In this document: positions 12,141-24,065 of the stretch, piece after piece | Position numbering within the stretch: the stretch's first letter is position 1 | How the letters are laid out: the number at the start of each line of letters is the position of its first letter | DNA from: Gymnogyps californianus | Lineage: Eukaryota > Chordata > Aves > Accipitriformes > Cathartidae | Direction of reading: 5' to 3' | Length of the DNA stretch: 64,000 bases | NCBI RefSeq assembly: GCF_018139145.2 | Contig: NC_059480.1 | Location: 13,826,428-13,890,427 of the forward strand | Position numbers and translations under genes: made by a program | The notes under the pieces: generated by a model | Databases searched by the model: none | What the model saw: the letters and a program-made list of their open reading frames with translations, nothing else | What the model was told of the DNA's origin: nothing

Positions 12141-13243
12141 AAAAAAGGAACTCAGTCCAGCTTTGTGCTTTTCAGCAATTACGCAGGTACTTAAAGAAAA
12201 GGTGACATAGCAGACGATATATACAGATGTTATAAATCAGTGTAGGTCCATTGATTACAGTCAGTTTGGGATTAAGCAAACTATTTCTTAAAAGCAAATG
12301 CACCAGTACTGCTCTTCAGTGACTCTTTCCACTCTATAGCATTTAAACAGGTTCCTATTTTAAACTTTGGCCTGTCTGTAAGGCAGGCAAAAACAGTAGT
12401 AAATGGGGGTCCAGCAGTTTTTCATGTTCTTGTGAAACAGGTTTGGGTAAAAGAGAGAAAGACCAAAACCTCAGCTTCAATAAACTGACCGAAGTCCACC
12501 TTGGGACACAGCACCAGATCACAGCACCTTAAAATCTGGCTCTGGGGATGTAAATATGCATAGTCTAAGATAAAAATCCTATCAAGTATTTAAAAAGACG
12601 TAACAAAAATTTTGATTGGGGAAAAAAACCAGCACACTAAAGACAAGAAAGAACTCAACATGATAAAATGAGCCCTTACTTGATCTTTGTTTGCAAGCAA
12701 AAATCAGCATATAATTTGGCAAAAAATATTGTTAGGACCAAGCCTGAGACAATGGGAGCTGGTGCAAACCAAGAGAGAGACAACGGACTGCTTTCATATG
12801 GGGATGCTCATTCCTTTGGGTATCCATGAGGTACTACTCCATGAATGCCATACAGGCAAGTGGGGTAAGGGATTAATCTGGAACGAAAGAATTCAAAAGC
12901 GGACTCCGTAGGATTCCGGTTCGAGCATCTTCGTGTGGACTCAGCCCTGGAGGTGCTGCTGCATGGCATCCTGGTTAGCTGAACAAGCAGAGTACACCAC
13001 AAATAACTAGCCAGCTAAGGCAAAACAGTTGTCTGATTAACATATAAGGACTTCAGAGGACCACAACAGCTGTGTTTCAGACCCAAGTTAAGCTCAGTTT
13101 GGACCTAAGACTCCTTTAATAATGCATTGATTAAATCTGCCAAACGCTTAGTTATAGCTGCAGCTATGGGGATGATAAATGTTTAGCTCTAAGTGTCCAT
13201 GTTCTGCACTGTCTCTTCTTTTTACAAACCTTTCCTCTCTTAC

Positions 13244-13314
13244 TTCATATGTCTTAAAAGATGGCTTAGATGATATGCTTCGGGGCTCCAGGGCAGCTGG
13301 GAATGGCATTGGTG
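13244..13314 (-). CDS. Weak candidate exon upstream of the 11.2-kb candidate
   Basis: 71 bases on the minus strand between an acceptor (AATCTTCCTTTTAG) and a donor (GAA/GTAAGAG). The frame that is open enters in phase 1 and leaves in phase 0, which matches the phase-0 start of 11162-11385. The peptide is proline/serine-rich (MPFPAALEPRSISSKPSF). GC by codon position does not show the coding pattern, so the case rests on borders and phase alone and may be chance. Confidence 0.18.
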
Positions 13315-14124
13315 CTAAAAGGAAGATTTGCCACAACAGGATACAGGGGGACAAGATGTAATGAACATGAGCTTCCAAGTCAACCTACATGTCACGGTTT
13401 GTTTCCTAAGGAAAGAAGAAAACAATGATAGTGCTCAGCTTCAAATCAAAATACTTTATGGGCATGCCATGCTGTACAAACGCTGTCAATGTGTAAAAAA
13501 GCAGAAACCTTGGGTAACTGTCAGCAATAGATACAAAACATCGTGCATCTGCCCAAGATAAAACTTCACAGTGTGTTTGGGGTTTTATCCCCTGTGTCCA
13601 TTTGTCATTATTGTCCATTTCTAAGTTGATGGCACATTGTTACATAGCATGATGTTATCCCTGCCATCTCTTTCCTTTCTCCTAGGGTTATGCACAGTTT
13701 TTCCTCATCATTTTTTAATGGCAAGTCTTTTATCATTTCTGGTAATGTAGCCAAATATTTTCCTAACACTGTATTGTACTATTCATACTGGAACAGTAAA
13801 TGCCTTTTATCCAGTGTTGCCTTTTTTGTCACATGGGCTGCACAATCTATCTTATTCCAGTTCTCCTTTACAGCAAATGAGTCTGGATTTAATTAGGATC
13901 TACCTTAGTTTTGCTTTCTGACTGTAATCAACAATCATAGAGAATCTCAGTATTTCTTTACATTGTCTCTGATCTGTTTCTTGCATACTGTCCCAAATGG
14001 TTAAATATGTTAGTGGAGACTGATGTTTATAAGACTTGGAGGACAGATTCATTTGGATCCTCTATTAGAAGCTCAGTGTCATTTTTGTTAATTAACTAGC
14101 AAGGCAATTTTCTTCTGGTGTCCT

Positions 14125-14215
14125 AGACTGGAAAGCAATAAGAGATTGACGTGTTAATCTAATCCAACCTCCTGTACACTGTCATGTACAAGATAGTGGC
14201 CTTCAACCACATTTT
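14125..14215 (-). mobile_element. Possible CR1-like remnant
   Basis: The string taatctaatccaacctcctg followed by a short diverged tail resembles the 'catctagtccaacctcc' segment just inside the 3' end of CR1 LINEs. The diagnostic 8-bp terminal repeat is not visible. Assignment is by eye and tentative. Confidence 0.35.
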
Positions 14216-14717
14216 TTTAACTTATTTGTACAATAAACAACTTTCCAATATGCACAAGAGATTTAACTTTTATATACTTCAGTGGCAGATTGCTATGTGA
14301 AATACTGACTTGAGCTGGAAGCCTGAGTCATAAGTAGCACTAGGATTAGGATCCTAACCCAGCAGTTTTCTTCTTCTTGTCCACAATATTACACAACACT
14401 CAACTTCTTGTCTGCACCCATCACAAACATGAATCAACAGCAGTGGTATCCATGCCCAAAGCATAAGGTTACGTTTTTGATGCCTAGCTAGCTAGAATAC
14501 CAGAGTGGCCATATAAAAGCAAACGGTGACATATGTTTACATTTTGTCCTGCTCACAGTCACTGAGCTATGTCTCCCAGACTTCTGAAAATGCCCTGGGA
14601 GACCAGAAACCTATCCAAGGCTACACAACAAATAAACATGGAGACGTGATTCTCAGCTCTGCTAGATTATCTGCCCCCATAGAGAGCTATATAGAGATAC
14701 ATAAGCACATTCCCCAT

Positions 14718-14765
14718 GATTTTCAAAAGTGACTGCCTGGTGGACGCCTATACTTCTGAGTGCCA
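14718..14765. repeat. Ancient interspersed repeat fragment
   Basis: The start gattttcaaaagtgactgcc and the following tggacgcctatacttctgag resemble the amniote repeat reading 'gattttcaaaagtgacttagg ... gcctaagt'. Short and tentative. Confidence 0.4.
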
Positions 14766-14769
14766 AAAG

Positions 14770-17700
14770 GATTCTTGTTTTCTGGGAACAGCTGAGCGCT
14801 TCTTTCTCTACAGTCATGGTGTGTGATTGCAGTGGGCAGGGAGCTCTCATCCCCTTCTCCCTTGGGCTCCTCTAATAAAAAGTGACGCTGAATTTTGTGC
14901 CCTTTCAGGCCTGATGTGGTGGTGAAAGAATGCACATGTTAAAAATTAAAAAATAATGGAAACCATTGCAAAGTTACACTTCAGTTTGCTAAACAAAGAT
15001 TTTTTTTTTTAATCGTCATTCAAAGTGGGAGAGAGAAAAACTGAAGAGAAGGATTAAATATAAAGAAACTTTGAAATGCACAGATCAACATTTGTTACAT
15101 AAGTAGGTTTTTCAAAATAAGTCATCCTCCACAATAACTATACAGAAAAGCAAACCCTCATTTCACAAGACCCCATATGTTTTTTGTATTCTTTTTGTGT
15201 GTATGTTTTATTTCTTGCATCAATGAGTCATAAGATGCAGTCAAGGAATTAATTTGAAGCTTGAAAGCTAAAAGGAAGAGAAGCCGATATGTGTAGTTCT
15301 GTAGCCTCAGATTCTTGTATCCAACTACATAACATATTTTCTTTCCACAGGAGGTAGTTATGACAAATTAGAAGTCTGAAAATTTTCTGATGGTGTAAAG
15401 GCTCCAGCTGTCACTAGGGAGATAGTGATCAGATTTCATAGCTGCATGGTCCCATGGCACCACTAAGAGTTCCATATGGTCATCCAAATGTTTCAACTAA
15501 ACCCGCAAAAAAAATTCCACCATGGCTTTTGCTTTTAGAAAAATAAAACTTTTCTTTGTAGGATTTTTTCATAAAGTGCCACCAGCAAACAGAACTTTCT
15601 TGATTTGGTTGTCTGAAAAGAAAATCGTTGTTAGTCTTTCTCTTTGTTTCAGGTTCAAGTGGACAGAAATATCAGCAGTGCAGGACACGTGCCTGACCTC
15701 TAACTTTTTAATCTAGCACAACTTACATAACATGAAGTAGGCTGGTAAGTGGACATGCAATGAATAATTAAGGTGTGTATATGTACATGGTGATAAACAG
15801 TAATTTCTTCAAACCACTTCCCTTTTGGTGTAAAACCACCTCTGTTAAATTGTTAATGCTATTACTGTGGACAGAGACTCTTTCATTCATGTCAAAGATG
15901 TCAGCATAAGCCTCACACAATAACAAATGACAAATGCATAATTTATTGATTCTTAAATGGCTATGTCCTTGGATGTATTTCTTATAACTAATTTGCTTGA
16001 AGACACATCTGGCTCCTGAAGATAGCATCTGTTTTAAAGAAGGTCAGTGCTATATTTTAAAGTTAAAGGCAGAAGAACATAATCTTTTATCTGCTGCGCT
16101 CCTCTGCTCTTTTAGCCTACAGATTTAGCTCTCACTCAATTCTGTCTACTGATTTTTATATCAAATAAAAAATTGAGCAATCTGTTATTCAGTTTTGAAA
16201 TAGTGATGAACATGTACACACACACTGTGCTAACAATCAAAGAACGCAAGGGGAGAATGCATAGGTTTCAAGTGACTGCGTACTGTATGAACTGAACTAT
16301 TTAAAAAAAGACTTAAATTCAATTGTGTTGATATTGCTTTTCATTAATACTCCTTTTCTACAAAGGTTACTCAATCTGTCTATTTCGATGAATGGTGCTT
16401 GCTTGCCCAGAGTTTTTTTTAGTCAGATGTACTGCTTATGAATGTGAGTCTAAGATCTTCTTGCATAAAATCTGCAAACACTGAACGCTGCAATGTTTAT
16501 TCTGCTATTAGGCCATGAACCATGACTTCTCCTCCAATTGTTCTTGTACATACAAAGCCTAATCCTGCACGTCTTTGTTATTTCTGCATGATATTTATGC
16601 ACATATATACTCCATATGACTTCAATCCATGTATCTTAGTTATTTCATCAAGTTCTCACTGAATTTTAGCAGTATTTATTTTTACCCACCTTGTGGCTGG
16701 AACAATAAAATATAAACAAAAGCTTAAAATCAGCTTGAAGTTTACATTTAAATAGGCAGACACAAGTATAAACGATTCAGAAACTGCCATTTTAACCCTG
16801 TGATGAACAGCTAGGCACCTTTTGCTTTTATATTTCACCTTGCACCATACACAAAATGTTTAATTATTTGAGGATTAATGGAGGTAGTTTATAATTAAGC
16901 TGAAGTATGAACTGATGTCATCATCTCAGTATGATGATATACATTTTTATGCCAAAGCACCTGTTGTTTTGGAAGGAAGCAGCTGATATCATTATCTACC
17001 CAGCCAGATAGCCTAGTTTCCTGCTGCTTAAAAAATTATCCTAAGGGTTACCTAAGTTGGGGAAATACAGCATTTACTTTTTCATGCCCAGGACAGGAGA
17101 GAATGCATAAAATGACTTTATTCTCAGTCAAAGGTAGAGGGGGGACGGGGGGAGCATGATGCTAAAACAGTTAATATTTATTTGTATGGAATTCAAACCT
17201 TGCAATTGTTTTCATGCATGAATATACATGAAAAATGATATATAACAGGTATGTAAGTAAATATATGATTGGACAAGAGTCCTTTATATAGCACAAAGGA
17301 GAACATCCTTTTTTTTGCTGTGGGTATTTTTCACTGTATGATTGACTCTGACCACTGTATAGCAAAGGTTAACACCAGCTGGGGATTTCTCCTGCGTAGA
17401 GGTGGTCAGCTGCTGCCCTGTCCCTCGTCCCCGATGTTGTAAGGAAAAGAGGTTGCCAGGGCGATTTGGGAAGGGGGAAGCTGTGATAGAGGTACTCTGT
17501 TACGGTGGGTATTTTACAGCCATGAGGTCATTACAGAATCTCATGCCAATACTATAAATTAAAGCTGCATGCATGAGGACTAGAGAGCACTGAATCCTGG
17601 ATCCACAACCAGCCTTGGGAGATCCATGCCTCCATCCGTCCGAGCGGCGCACTGACAGAACGTGGAATCAAGCCCAGAGTGGTTTTAGTGTGCCTCCAAC

Positions 17701-20610
17701 TATCAGGCTTTCCTCTGAATTGTGGCATTATGCCAGAGCTGTTCATTTGGGTTGTCATCAACCTGCACTACTGTAAGGAAAGCTGAGACGCAATACTAGC
17801 GAACATGTCTCTTGGGAATTTTTGGCTCTCCCATGATGATAATTTTCTGGCTTTCTCAGTGCCATGATGCCACAGTCACCAAATTTTCTTTTTGCAATAA
17901 TCCCTGGTGTGTATTCTGAGCAGGTGCAATATAATATATTTTCTAGGACCAGTCATCTATGTACAAGCAATATTTGGAGAAGCATAATAAATAACACATT
18001 TTGCTGGTTTGCTTGCTTCAATTCTTTTTCATATGTTTTTTCTTTTTTTCTTTTTTTTCTCATATGAACTACCTTTTTTCCCATCCAGCTCTCAAACACT
18101 CGTGTTGAGCAGAATGTCTCTTCTCTCTGCCTTTAGGTTCTTTCCAAGAATATTCCTACAGCTGCTCTTTCCATAAGTCTGACGCCATTTTAGAAGGAAG
18201 CAGTGGCTAGTAGGAAGTAGATTTCCCACCCCTCCGCAGCTTCCCAGACCTCCCGTTGCTTGGCAGATCGTACTACTTAATGATATGAATAAAGAAACTT
18301 TTGACAGAACAAGAAGTTGTGACTGAAAGAATCCTGCAGTCTTTATCCCCACCTCTTACATCCAGTTTTCCCCGGGGACGTGTTTTCTGTTGGTTCCTCC
18401 GCAGTTACCTTAGGGAAATAATGTTTCTTGAATGCAGCTATTTGGGTCTTGCTGGGAAGGGGAGACAGCAGGTTTCTGTGCTGTGTTTCTTCCCTCTGCA
18501 TCCAGTCTCTATTTTGAAGTTTTCTTATTTCATTTTCATGAACACTTCTGGGTCTTCCTTCCTTTCTCCTGATCTTTTATTATGCCCATAGTTGTGCTAT
18601 GCAAATTTATTATAATACTAAGAGCATACTTAAGTGATCTATAATAGATAACAATACGGATATACTTACTCATTTTACTTCATAACACCTCAATGGAGTT
18701 AACATGGTTTTCTTAGCACTAACAAGCATTACGAAGTTAGCACTAGTTAGGGGGCTTATATCTGTATTACAATCTGTATTATAGGCAATAGATTAATGAA
18801 TGTTTTTAAGGCATTCTTACTGAGCTTCACATCAGATGGGAAATAAGGTGTAGTAGCTTCCTGTCAGAGGAATACTTATTATGGTGTTTTATAATATGGG
18901 TATGCTAGAGATCAAATTAGTATCCTAATGGGCTGGAGTTCAGCATCGTGATCATTGTGACGTTGTGCACATTAGCTGTGTATGTGTGCGGGGGAGAAAG
19001 ACCCTTGTCTAGATATTTATGGATATTGAAAGCTACAGCCATCAGTGTTGAATGAAGCTAAGTCTTATCCTAACCTTCTTCCTCTCTCTTTCATATCATA
19101 AAACTGTCCTGCAAATTAGGTTTTCAGAAAGTTATTTAATAATACAGAAAGCTATATTGCCACACCAAACGTACAGTAATTGCCTGTGGGTATGCAGTAT
19201 GTTTACAGCTGGTGCATTCTAAGCCTTGAATGCTATTTCTCTATTTGCTAGACTTCAAAGAAAGTATTGCTTGCTGTTTTTCATGATACCCAGCATTGGT
19301 ATCTGACCAGCATAATGAAATGCTGGCCATAGGTAACAGTATAAATTTCTTTTCTTTATTTCTTTTCTTCACAAACTATAATACACAGTTTCTCTAAAAT
19401 TAGTTAGGGTAAAAAGAAAAATGAGAATTGAAAAGTTTGCACATATTTATAGAAATGAAAAACACTGTTCTAAACAAGTTCATAACCAGTGACAATGTAT
19501 ATATTTCCATGATAATAAAAAATTAGAATCTCTCCTGCACTTCCAAGAATTATAAAACTAGTTATCCACAACACAATAGCAATTAATTATAAATTTGTAT
19601 CAAATAATTTCAATCTACAAGTTTCATTTCCCTTGAAATGTCTTTGCTGAAAATGACTTTGTTTTTAAAGAATGAACTTTAAAAGTAAAGCGAAAACAAA
19701 ATTAAAATTGAACCTTCATGTTGAGCTAAAGGAAGAAAACCATGGATATATTTTAAATATGTTTTTGTACAGTTTGACCTTGGAATTATATGGATGTTTC
19801 TTTTGCAAACTTGAGTTCATGGCTTCCACCATTGACACTTTTTCATTTCAGGATCATTAGCTGCATTAATAATGATTACTTAGGAAATATTATGGTCTTG
19901 AACGTTTTCTGAAGACCTCCTCTGACACTGCAATTTCAGGAACATTTTGTGTGTACTAATCTATAGTTCACATTCTTTGAGAGAATTTCTAGTCCCACTC
20001 AAGAAAACTGTGACAAGCAATAATCCAGTACTTGAATCTTTACTGTTTGCCTCTGTAAATCCTAAATTCACTGGATCAATGAAAACTTTGTCTAAAAACT
20101 GCTCGAGTAAGAGACTCCTCAATTTAACACAAAACTGAGCAACTTTAGAGGGATAAAAGACTTCTATATAAAAATCTGTCTTAACCAAATTCTTTGAATT
20201 TGCTGTCTTCAAAATTATTTTTCTTCTGTACACTAAAATGAGATTGTAACACAGAATAACCAAAATCTGGCCACTGACTTCTACTTCATTCTGGTCCATC
20301 ACCAGTAGCTGAAGATACTGGACCAGCTGCAACAACACAAAAGTATCCAATATAATGCTGGATCAAGTACAGCAATTGCCCTTCTGTTTTCTCTTTTGAG
20401 GATGTTTGTTTTGTATTTTACTTTTATGAAGACAAAAAGATACTTTTTGGATCTAATATCTACATTCTGGGAATGTCTGTACAAACATGCAGTTCTGTCT
20501 GTACAAACATTTCTTTTCTTCTGAACTAAAAATAAAATTATTTTACATAAAAGCTTGGGAAAAATGTGAACCAAAGTGAATCATGTGCCATATTGGTCTT
20601 TGGAATATTA
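14770..20610. other. Single-copy DNA, no gene supported
   Basis: Contains a small CpG cluster at 17632-17668 (ccgtccgagcggcgcac) and, on the minus strand at about 18412-18455, a good acceptor/donor pair around 14 open codons whose phase does not link to other candidates. No repeats recognised. Confidence 0.5.
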
Positions 20611-20611
20611 A

Positions 20612-20694
20612 GGCTAAATTCCCTGCTGGCATAGACTGACGTAGGTCTGTTGAATTCAATGGAGCTATTCTAGCCCACACTAGCAGGGAATTAT
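20612..20694. repeat. Ancient palindromic interspersed repeat
   Basis: Terminal arms aattccctgctgg (20617-20629) and ctagcagggaatt (20680-20692) are reverse complements at 12 of 13 positions. The core contains gaattcaatggagctattc, the typical 'gacttcaatggagctatgcc' centre of the widespread amniote palindromic repeat family. It is non-coding. Confidence 0.6.
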
Positions 20695-21050
20695 GAGGCA
20701 GCTTGGTTTTGTTCCATAAATTAGACTGATGTGTACTAGATAATTAGGACTACCAATTAAGCTATGGATTGTGTATGATCTGATTCCTGTGAATACATGG
20801 GTTGAATGTACATGATCAGAGTTTAATTTTATATTTTGTATTGTAATATTCTGGAGAGGAAAATAACACCTTGATTCTTTGCAGCAATGGGAAGGATGTT
20901 TCTTAAGGGGTGACAACACCCCCAAAGAGGACATCTGCATCTTTAACATTTGTGCGTGTCACACACTATAAATCAGACAGTATTCAGAGTTGGCTAAATC
21001 AGTGTAATCCTTTACTGATATGAAAATTCCATTTTCCAGCTCTAGCTGAA

Positions 21051-21082
21051 GTATTTGAGATATTGCTAAATATCTCAAATAC
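21051..21082. repeat. Perfect 14-bp inverted repeat, 4-base loop
   Basis: Arms gtatttgagatatt (21051-21064) and aatatctcaaatac (21069-21082) are exact reverse complements around the loop gcta. AT-rich stem. No flanking poly-T or gene to suggest a terminator role. Confidence 0.9.
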
Positions 21083-22560
21083 TAAATAAGTAAATATAAA
21101 GTAAAACAGTCATTTTCTGGTCAGTTCTTAGCAATACATCTTTCTTGTTGCACGATCAGGAAGTTAGACCTCTTCCCTGCTATGGAAAGGGATGAAAAAG
21201 GAGACCTGGAGAACAAAACTTGAGTTTGATGGATATCTATATAGTTTATCGATAGGAAGCTAGGTAGGCATCTGTAGGGAAATGAAGTACCTTTAGAGAA
21301 ACTGCTGCTCACAGCAGTCTGTTGGATCGTCATTGAGGCCCTGACAGGAAGAACAGCAGATGAAAACATCACTCAGCATTGTCTTTGAGAAAACGTGTAT
21401 GCACCATCTTCTCACCTTTCCACAAAACCGTCTCCAAATATTTTAAGCCACCACAGAAAGGGCTGGCTGAACAAGGAGCTTCCACCACCAACATATCTGC
21501 TACAGAGTGGGCTTCCAGACCAAGCCGTACAACCATTGTGTGTCTGGACAGAGTATAAGCCAGCTAGAACTGATTTATTAGCAGTAATGAATATCCTGTA
21601 GCTGTAGGGCTGCACTGCTAATGATGCATCAATATTACAATCATGCAGGTCTGCACTTCAGGCTGGAGTTGGTTTTCCAGGCTATCCAAGATACAGAAAG
21701 AAGCATAACTCCCTTACCCCCTCCAGGTCTTCACCTACTGATAAGACACTCCTGGCTTACCCTTTTCATTACATGTAGATAAGCAAAACCAAATATGAGC
21801 AGTGTATCTTTTGGAATAAAACTGCTCATAGCCATCCTCTCTGGTTCACAGCAACCATCAACACTGAGATCAGCAGTGCAAATAGTGAAGGATGATCACA
21901 TGTTGGCTGTCCAGATTCAGCTGTGTTTACTGTTCCTGGATTGTGATCTCTTTTCAGCCTTCTCTTAGGGAAGAGGGGGGAGAAATACTAATTATAATAA
22001 AGGGATGATCCATGTGCAAGTGAGGGAGAGGTGAGCTCACTAAAGCTAGCAAGTGCTCACAGTGGGGAACAGGGCAGCCTGGGAGAAACCAGCAGGCAGA
22101 TGAGGGACTGGGATCCCATACAGATGCACACCAAGAGGCCTTAGGAAGGGATCTGATACACTGGCAGACCACAGAGGAGATGCATTTTCCCCAGGGCCCA
22201 GAGGGGGCTGTGACATGTTTATTCTATCTCCCAAAGCCACTGAAAATCTTTGGACTGAGAGCTAGATTAGAGAAAAGGATCCAACCTGCAAAGACATTGT
22301 GGGCAGGGCAAGCAGTTCGTTTTCAGACTGTTATTTTAACTTCAGACAGCTGATCTGAATTCCTCTGTTTTAAAAGTTCCTTTCCTCTACCCTGTGTTCA
22401 AAAAAATCTAGCATTAGAGGCTGAAAGCCCTTTTGGTGTCCTCACTATAAAGAAAGATACAATCAGCCTTACTTCACAGCTACACCTGGCTTGCCATCGT
22501 AACTACGTATCCCAGTAAACACTTGGAAAGCAAAGAAAAATGAGCTTTTTCTTCCTGTCC
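21083..22560. other. Single-copy DNA, nothing recognised
   Basis: A minus-strand donor-like GAAAG/GTGAGAA at 21412 follows short open frames without codon periodicity. No repeat seen. Confidence 0.5.
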
Positions 22561-22564
22561 TCAG

Positions 22565-22950
22565 CTTTGCCTATTGTACAGACCTGAATCCTTCAGTCTC
22601 CTGATTGATAACTGTGCCTTTCCATGGCTATTTGAGATAATCATGTGGAAAATCAGTGCAAATGATGCATGTTTAATTGGGGCACTACCAGAAATCCTGC
22701 ATATCAGTCGACCTCTCTGGGAGAAATCTGAATCCACTTTGAAAGTCAACCAACAATTTCTGGCAGAGCCGAAGACACTCAAGCCTGTGGTAGTAAATAA
22801 GTGACATACTCAATGGCCAGAGAAAATGTGAGCCATTCAAATTGCTTCAGCTCCTGTAAAGCTATGGCAAAGAAAATATTAAATTACTTTTAGTTCAATT
22901 ATTGATTGGTAAAACTCATTCTTTCTTGTGAATAAATCAGCGGGGATCAT
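22565..22950 (+). CDS. Possible terminal exon, unidentified
   Basis: A near-ideal acceptor (tttttcttcctgtcctcag) is followed by 79 open codons in phase 0 to a TGA at 22802-22804, with AATAAA at 22931-22936. GC at codon positions is about 48/37/43%, only mildly coding-like. In 128 kb of two-strand AT-rich sequence one or two such runs are expected by chance, so this is a lead rather than a gene call. Confidence 0.15.
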
Positions 22951-23749
22951 GTAAAAATCACAGTCTAAATCCCCAGTTGGCATAGGTTGTCTTCATTCTG
23001 CTGCTCACTGAGAAACTGGCTCCACAAACTCTTTGTTTGTGTCCTTCTTTGTGAATACGACCATCACAAGCACAGGCCAGGACTTTACGCTTCCTTGGTT
23101 TTAAACTTTGAGCCAGAGTCAGTGGGGAGAGAAAGAAGAAAGCTCCAGAGAAAACCTTACTGAGCATTGTATATCTGCTCAGTTTGGAGAAAACATAGTA
23201 GCTATTTGCAAATTAATTAAACGCAGGGTGAGCTCTTTCAAAGTACCATATTGTTTCACATACGAGCAAAGTATCAGTCAGACAAAGCAAATATTATATA
23301 ATCTGATCTAGGATAACATTGTGCTACGGTCATGAACTGTCAAGTGTTTCAGCAAAAAGACATAGTGATACCTTTTGTGCTATAAAAGCTCTCAGAAGCT
23401 ATACCAACAAGACATTTGCTATGTCCCCACTTGAGCGTATTTCATCATTGAGACATTCATGTGCCTATTAAAAATACATTTCTGTTTCTAGCCTACTTGT
23501 GCCAACAGGTAAAGACATTTATGGCTAGGAGGAGCTGCTTGTTTGCTGATCCTGTCAGAACACCTTTGTGTCAATAGAGAAAATATATGTGCACAGCTCT
23601 AATGGGGATCCCTCTACTGTAGTACCTTGTCATTTCGAGAGCGCCTTGCCCTCCATGCCCCGTGAGCATTTTTTACAGTCAAAATCAACATGCCTGAGTT
23701 CTTGTTTCCAACTTTCAGTAATGTTTATTATTGTTTGTCAGCAACTCGG

Positions 23750-24065
23750 CTCTGCTGGAAAAACCTCCTTCGGTGAATAATGAAGTCATTCCCACAGTGA
23801 CTGCTGGGTTCCAAAATTTTCAGTACTCTACCTATGGCTATTTAGCTGTACATGAGAAGCGCAGAAAATCTTACTTTTCATGGCCCATAAATAAACACCC
23901 AATCCAACACTTCAGCACATTTCTAATTGTAATGCAGCGTGTAATGTTTCAGTGCACAATACAGATGTTTTCAGTTATTATATGAAGAGGAGACAATGAT
24001 GGTTAAGTATGTGTTTGCATTATAGTCACGGCATGAAATCATTATGTTCAACTTTCCTGATCATT
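23750..24065. promoter_or_regulatory. Conserved-element-like block
   Basis: Single-copy stretch with cataaataaacaccc (forkhead-like) and tttctaattgtaatgcag. Open frames across it are short. Texture suggests constraint. Confidence 0.2.

Noticed and set aside
12890..12960. tRNA-like string ccggttcgagc
   Set aside because: The flanking bases do not form a T-arm stem and no acceptor, D or anticodon arms can be folded.
23020..23116. Minus-strand 97-base segment with pyrimidine-rich acceptor and donor TCA/GTGAGC
   Set aside because: Open frame but GC lowest at position 3 with positions 1 and 2 equal; phase fits no neighbour except by assumption.
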